From Heligmosomoides polygyrus polygyrus (Eukaryota > Nematoda > Chromadorea > Rhabditida > Heligmosomidae): DNA of 64,000 nt. Where the stretch lies: positions 24,555,253 to 24,619,252 of the forward strand of contig OX377203.1 in NCBI GenBank assembly GCA_947396885.1. The letters run 5' to 3'. This document shows, piece by piece, positions 61,101 through 64,000 of this stretch (position 1 is the first letter of the stretch; each line of letters starts with the position of its first letter). The position numbers and the translations under genes were made by a program. The notes under the pieces are model-generated. The model ran no database searches and had not been told where the DNA came from. It worked only from the letters and a program-made list of their open reading frames with translations.

Positions 61101-62536
61101 TTGGTCAACTAAAGAATAAGTAGTCGGCTCGCTAACTCCTTATAAGTTCCACGCGGTATTTCAAGACCAAACGATAGCCGATCAACCTCAAACTTGGGTA
61201 ATTAAACATTTATTTATATAACAACACTATATAACAACACTTTATTTATACAACAACAATACGAATAGCTACTCACACAGGAAAGGGAACATCTCGTGTA
61301 GCGAAACCTACACATGCACGAGACAGTGAGGCAATTATACTACTGAAAGACAAAGAACAACAAGGGAAAACTAGTATACATGAGATACTAGCGAACATCA
61401 TAGCCCTGAGAGTACTGTAACAAGAAGTAAAGCTAACAAAGAGATAAAGCACTCTCGTACGAGACCGGCAAGAAATAGATAAGTGAATCAAAAAAACCTG
61501 CAGAAGAGGCACAACAAAATGGGTCGGTGGCGAAGAGAGGAACACAACATGAAGGAAAACTAGCAACAACAAATGAGCATGGATAACAAAGCTAATAGTA
61601 ACACTATGCAAATCAATACATATAAAGAATGAACACACATGAGAGTAACATTACAGGAAATACTTACACACCGAACGAGATAGTTCTCCACAATGAGAGA
61701 AGCATCAGAAGGAGCAAACCAAAGGAACTTGAATACACGTTGATGAATAAGAAGAATCAACTCTTTAAGGATCTCAGCGAGATTCACGGACAACCGAGAA
61801 CCCTCTCAAATCAACTTTCTCGGGCATGCACAGCCGCACGACAGCCCACAAGCCTATGGCCAAAGGCGGAAAACCTGAATACGCACGAAACCCTGAAAAT
61901 CAGACGCAGAGAAGGAGCCAGGGGAAACTAGAGAACACAGAAAGTACCCGCGGTCGAATGAGATACGGAATCCTTCAGTGGAGGCGGCTTTTCGTCAGAG
62001 ACAGAGGATGTGGAATTGAAAGAAATAGAGGTGGAGGTTGAGGTAGAGGTAGAAATAGATGTATGTAGATGCAGAGGTAAAGTTAGAGGAGAGGTAGATG
62101 TAGATGTAGATATATAAGTGGATAAATTTATAGCTGTTTCCACTCTTTTCCTATTCCTATGCAGCGTTTTCCACCACAGATGAATAGGCAGTGTTTGTTG
62201 AAGGAAATGAAGGATTTACGTTATCACTGCTCCTCCTTTCACGAAACGTTTAGGTATCTCGACGTACCATGTCAAGATCAGCGCCGCGTGGTGTTGAATT
62301 GGCCAGGCTTACCGAACGACTACATCCATGCCAACTATGTTGCGAATCCAGCACGAGATCACCGTTTTATCTGCGCGCAGGTAAACGAGCATCGCCTTCT
62401 CTTTTAGGCTAAGGCTCACGTGCTGATCTGTTGGTATTTGAAGGGCCCGCTTGATAACACACAGCTGGCGTTCTGGGCAATGGTAGTGCAGGAGAAGTGT
62501 GAGGACATAATTATGCTCTGCAACACCATTGAATGT
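55192..62536 (+). CDS. Protein tyrosine phosphatase, nematode family (partial, four exons)
   Basis: Four exons join in phase: 55,192-55,373, 55,702-55,835, 62,254-62,380 and 62,444-62,536. Exon a is a charged, low-complexity lead-in (KRGSDARKIKKPSDSGNIPD, ending KSSKHAKDM). Exon b gives HWVNRALDVGVPGLVDEFRG and FLANRDKNR. Exon c gives YLDVPCQDQRRVVLNWPG and DYIHANYV. Exon d gives GPLDNTQLAFWAMVVQEK and IIMLCNTIE. These are the successive motifs 1-4 of a classical PTP domain (NRYxDVxCxDxxRV, DYIxANY, QGP...FWxMVxQE, IVMLC). The catalytic HCSxGxGRTG exon is absent and must lie beyond the right edge; a first coding exon is also missing. PTPs of this soluble type are expanded in nematodes and remove phosphate from tyrosine in cytosolic substrates. 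Intron b-c is 6,418 bp and full of mobile DNA. No stop interrupts the exons. Confidence 0.85.
56538..58350. mobile_element. hAT-like non-autonomous DNA transposon in the phosphatase intron
   Basis: The ends CAGGGATGAGCGGATAA and TTATCCGCTCATTCCTG (as TAATCCGCTCATTCCTG) are inverted; CAGGG is the usual hAT terminus. The flanks are an 8-bp near-duplication TCAGTGAC (56,530-56,537) and TTAGTGAC (58,351-58,358), the hAT length. Both ends carry several subterminal CGGATAACGG words. The 1.8 kb interior has only short unidentified frames, so it depends on a transposase elsewhere. Confidence 0.85.
58359..58964. other. Intronic, nothing recognised
   Basis: I see no repeat or coding feature between the hAT-like element and the tandem array. 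Confidence 0.4.
58965..59720 (+). repeat. Dimeric tandem array, about five half-units of 145-165 bp
   Basis: The word TAATTATAGA(A/G)CAAT recurs at 58,981, 59,136, 59,301 and 59,445, with a fifth unit near 59,605 where it is deleted. GGCTCATC(G)GAAGGCA and TTACAGCAACGGATGGAACT recur in each. Alternate units share extra words (GAAAGGAAACYCGTG before units 2 and 4), giving a higher-order repeat of about 310-320 bp. Open frames of 60-100 codons on both strands are by-products. Confidence 0.85.
59721..60934. other. Intronic, nothing firm
   Basis: Complementary frames at 60,476-60,794 have no known domain. The right end of this stretch resembles a mariner terminus (next entry). Confidence 0.4.
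60935..60962 (+). repeat. Possible mariner-type terminus
   Basis: TTTACGGAACACCCTGTATA resembles the ACAGGGTGTxCC ends of many mariner elements and ends in TA. I found no matching left end or transposase, so this is a solo end at best. Confidence 0.35.
60962..61095 (+). repeat. (GTAGAG)n microsatellite
   Basis: An imperfect hexamer array, GGTAGAGATAGAGGTAAGGG and similar, covers about 130 bp. A second block of the same motif lies at 62,017-62,115. Confidence 0.9.
61187..61208 (-). ncRNA. SL1 spliced-leader-like sequence, antisense to the phosphatase intron
   Basis: The minus strand reads TGTTTAATTACCCAAGTTTG then AG, identical to the nematode SL1 22-mer except for the first base (T instead of G). 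The next bases are GT (GTTGATCGG), as at the SL donor site. No Sm-binding AATTTTTGG and no recognisable SL RNA second or third stem follows within about 110 bases. It may be a decayed SL1 RNA gene, or the 5' end of a reverse-transcribed trans-spliced mRNA. A functional SL gene is not supported. Confidence 0.4.
62017..62115 (+). repeat. (GTAGAG)n-type microsatellite, second block
   Basis: Imperfect hexamers (GAGGTAGAGGTAGAAATAG, GTAGATGTAGATGTAGATAT) lie about 140 bp before the third phosphatase exon. Confidence 0.85.
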
Positions 62537-62653
62537 GTGAGTCGACCAGTTTGCGTTCTCTTCTTCCGTATACTACCGCTAGAGTCCAAGACATTCAAAA
62601 CTTCTTCTGAAGTTTTTCGTTGAAGATGCTTTCGATCAGAAAAGCTAGATGTA

Positions 62654-62812
62654 AGCGCGTGGTAGTGCAGGGCCGACCACACCGGCTGCTGAATGCACCC
62701 GATTCCAGGGCCGTGGTTCGGATTTCCTGTCAAGCCAAAAAAGTCTGCCGTCTCTTCGGGATCCGTTAATTGGTTCCAGAGTTGTCTTAGGAATAAACAC
62801 TGATTTGCCCAT
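62654..62812 (+). repeat. SINE family 1, plus half of an inverted pair
   Basis: The head GCGCGTGGTAGTGCAGGGCC, the box GTGGTTCGGATTTCC, and the body run to GATTTGCCCATCGGC, where an inverted copy takes over. It lies in the intron after the fourth phosphatase exon. Confidence 0.75.
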
Positions 62813-62975
62813 CGGCGAGTGAGCGCTTCATCCTTCCCAGACAAGTTCAGTACCAATTCATCGACCTCAAAGGGATGGAAGGCTTGGTTTGCCGGGACGG
62901 GAAACACCAACCAAGAGCTTGGTATTGGGTGTACGCGGAAGCCGGCTCCTACCCCGACTGCGTTGTCTGGCCACT
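62813..62975 (-). repeat. SINE family 1, minus half of an inverted pair
   Basis: GAGTGAGCGCTTCATCC, CCCAGACAAG and GGGATGGAAGGCTTGGTTTG, up to CCCCGACTGCGTTG, are the reverse complement of the SINE body and head. Both halves break at the same internal point of the SINE, giving heads outward as in the 9.6-10.1 kb pair. Confidence 0.7.
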
Positions 62976-63334
62976 CGCCCGCATAGGCCAAATGCGCGTC
63001 AAAACTGCCTCTACAACATCCCTTACGAGGGAGGTCAGTGAACTCGGTCCGGGATTCTGATCGAGACCTATATGGTCTTGTAGGGCATCGGACGTGAATC
63101 ACAGAACTATGTTTCGTTTTTGCTAAGTTCCCCTGGGTGATCCAAAAATGGCAAAAAATGGTATCACTTCAGGGCGGGTTGATAAGGAAAAAGTGACACC
63201 TGAAATGGCCATGTCGTGCTCAGAGCTTACCCTACAAAAGGTTTGGAGCTCAAATTAGAAGTAATATGATAATTTCCCACGTTTCCTAGACGAATCTGCA
63301 TTGTACTGTCAAGTGACTCATTAGCAGCGGAGGC

Positions 63335-63412
63335 CGCAGCGATCTAGATGACCGAGTGGAAAGGGAGGCGGGATTGAGGGCGTGGGGTCGAGGGTTCGAT
63401 TCCCGTGGTGTC
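63335..63412 (+). tRNA. tRNA-like sequence (pseudogene or tRNA-derived repeat)
   Basis: GATGACCGAGTGGAAAGG resembles the D-arm of a Ser/Leu-type tRNA, and GAGGGTTCGATTCCCGTG is a perfect T-arm/B-box. The 5' GCAGCGA is not matched by a complementary 3' acceptor strand (the 3' side reads GGTGTCTATGCG), and no convincing anticodon stem is visible. It is more likely a pseudogene or a tRNA-derived SINE head than a functional tRNA. Confidence 0.35.
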
Positions 63413-63674
63413 TATGCGATTTGCTCTGTGGAGCGCGTTTTTTAAATAAAGAGTACATTTTGGTTACGGTAGGGTACGGTATTTACTTCCTAACCCTGCG
63501 ACTCGCAGCGCGCTCGAGAGGAATGGAGGCAATCGACCGTGTGTGAGGTTCATCTCGCAACTCTCACTAATTCTACTTACTGTTACCAAGTACAGCATAT
63601 TTTATCCACCAATGTTATAATAAAATGATCACACCAAACCATCAACGGATGACGGTAATGGAAATCCGAATCAG

Positions 63675-63932
63675 CTAACACAAATGATAAAGGACAATAA
63701 AGCAGTTGCAACAGAAGTGTTTGTTACACCAGCAACAACGTACAAAGGCGTGGAATGTACTGTTATCTGCTCCTTGACACGGTCCTTCGATCGGCACTTC
63801 TTTAAATGCGTAGTCGGTTGGCGTCGAAAATTGTCCTGGGTGTGTGTCTAAATAACCGGCTGCACACCATGCGTATTTAAAACACTCTTGAAACACAGGG
63901 GCGCAGAATTGCCGACATGTTTGGCTCAACAT
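63675..63932 (-). CDS. Candidate cysteine-rich exon, unidentified
   Basis: A minus-strand open frame begins at ATG 63,932 and reads LSQTCRQFCAPVFQECFKYA, then WCAAGYLDTHPGQFSTP and VPIEGPCQGADNSTFH before running to a TAG. The Cys spacing (C-x3-C-x7-C-x4-C) and Pro/Gly content look like an extracellular nematode protein, but I cannot name a family. A strong donor (GTACGT) follows the codons STFHAF, so the true exon may stop near 63,735. There is no signal peptide in view. Chance is possible. Confidence 0.3.
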   Translation of the reverse strand: MLSQTCRQFCAPVFQECFKYAWCAAGYLDTHPGQFSTPTDYAFKEVPIEGPCQGADNSTFHAFVRCCWCNKHFCCNCFIVLYHLC

Positions 63933-64000
63933 CAGTGAATTGGGAACGATAATTTCGGTGCATTAATGAATATAAAAGTTGCTGAAAGTCACTACCTTTA

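Noticed and set aside
62159..62407. Start of the phosphatase gene at ATG 62,159 or an exon from 62,165
   Set aside because: The acceptor at 62,253 restores the AG/G phase with exon 55,702-55,835 and the canonical NR(Y)xDVxC motif, so upstream codons are better read as intron.
62381..62407. Short intron ending at TTTTAG 62,407
   Set aside because: It would be only 27 bases and would insert about 12 residues before the conserved QGP motif; the acceptor at 62,443 gives FICAQ-GPL directly.

Overview
The window looks like a nuclear contig of a clade V nematode, most likely a strongylid (hookworm-like) species. The main evidence is an intact 376-residue nematode-type actin gene with cis-introns and a probable spliced-leader acceptor just before its ATG. 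A nematode-family protein tyrosine phosphatase gene, a 21/22 match to the nematode SL1 leader, and a dense load of RTE and CR1-type LINEs, Tc1/mariner, hAT-like and Merlin-like DNA elements and tRNA-derived SINEs agree with this. There is no bacterial-style operon, rRNA array or CRISPR. Species assignment is inference.

Layout. 1-8.8 kb: the actin gene in eight exons, with unusually long second (4.27 kb) and seventh (2.13 kb) introns, the latter carrying SINE copies. 8.8-23.5 kb: gene-poor DNA built from SINE copies, CR1-like 3' fragments, an internally deleted mariner (14.7-15.5 kb), a Merlin-like MITE that keeps a piece of transposase coding sequence (16.1-16.9 kb), a Tc1 remnant and a short tandem array (22.7-23.1 kb). 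23.6-32.2 kb: a nested retrotransposon stack. A near-complete CR1-type LINE (25,471-29,560, minus strand, one in-frame stop in ORF2) lies inside an RTE-type LINE (24,698-32,218, minus strand). The RTE ends in a second, 5'-truncated copy of its own 3' end, and the whole composite is bounded by a near-perfect direct repeat.

33-41 kb: a decayed RTE interrupted by a SINE, then pieces of a second CR1-like LINE whose reverse-transcriptase region is replaced by a 2.7 kb foldback-like block of opposed minisatellites. 41-50.6 kb: palindromic MITEs, GC-rich inverted repeats, gag-like remnants, two candidate host-coding segments (43.7 kb and 45.0 kb) and more SINEs. 50.6-54.1 kb: a second RTE copy (plus strand, broken) with the same self-tandem 3' junction as the first, itself interrupted by a foldback tRNA-derived SINE.

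55.2 kb to the right edge: a protein tyrosine phosphatase gene. Four exons were assembled by matching splice phase; they are split by a 6.4 kb intron that holds a hAT-like element, a dimeric tandem array, GTAGAG microsatellites and an antisense SL1-like sequence. Its first exon and catalytic exons lie outside what could be identified. The two confident host genes are actin (cytoskeleton) and the phosphatase (tyrosine dephosphorylation); nothing suggests they work together. Most of the remaining interest lies in the mobile DNA.
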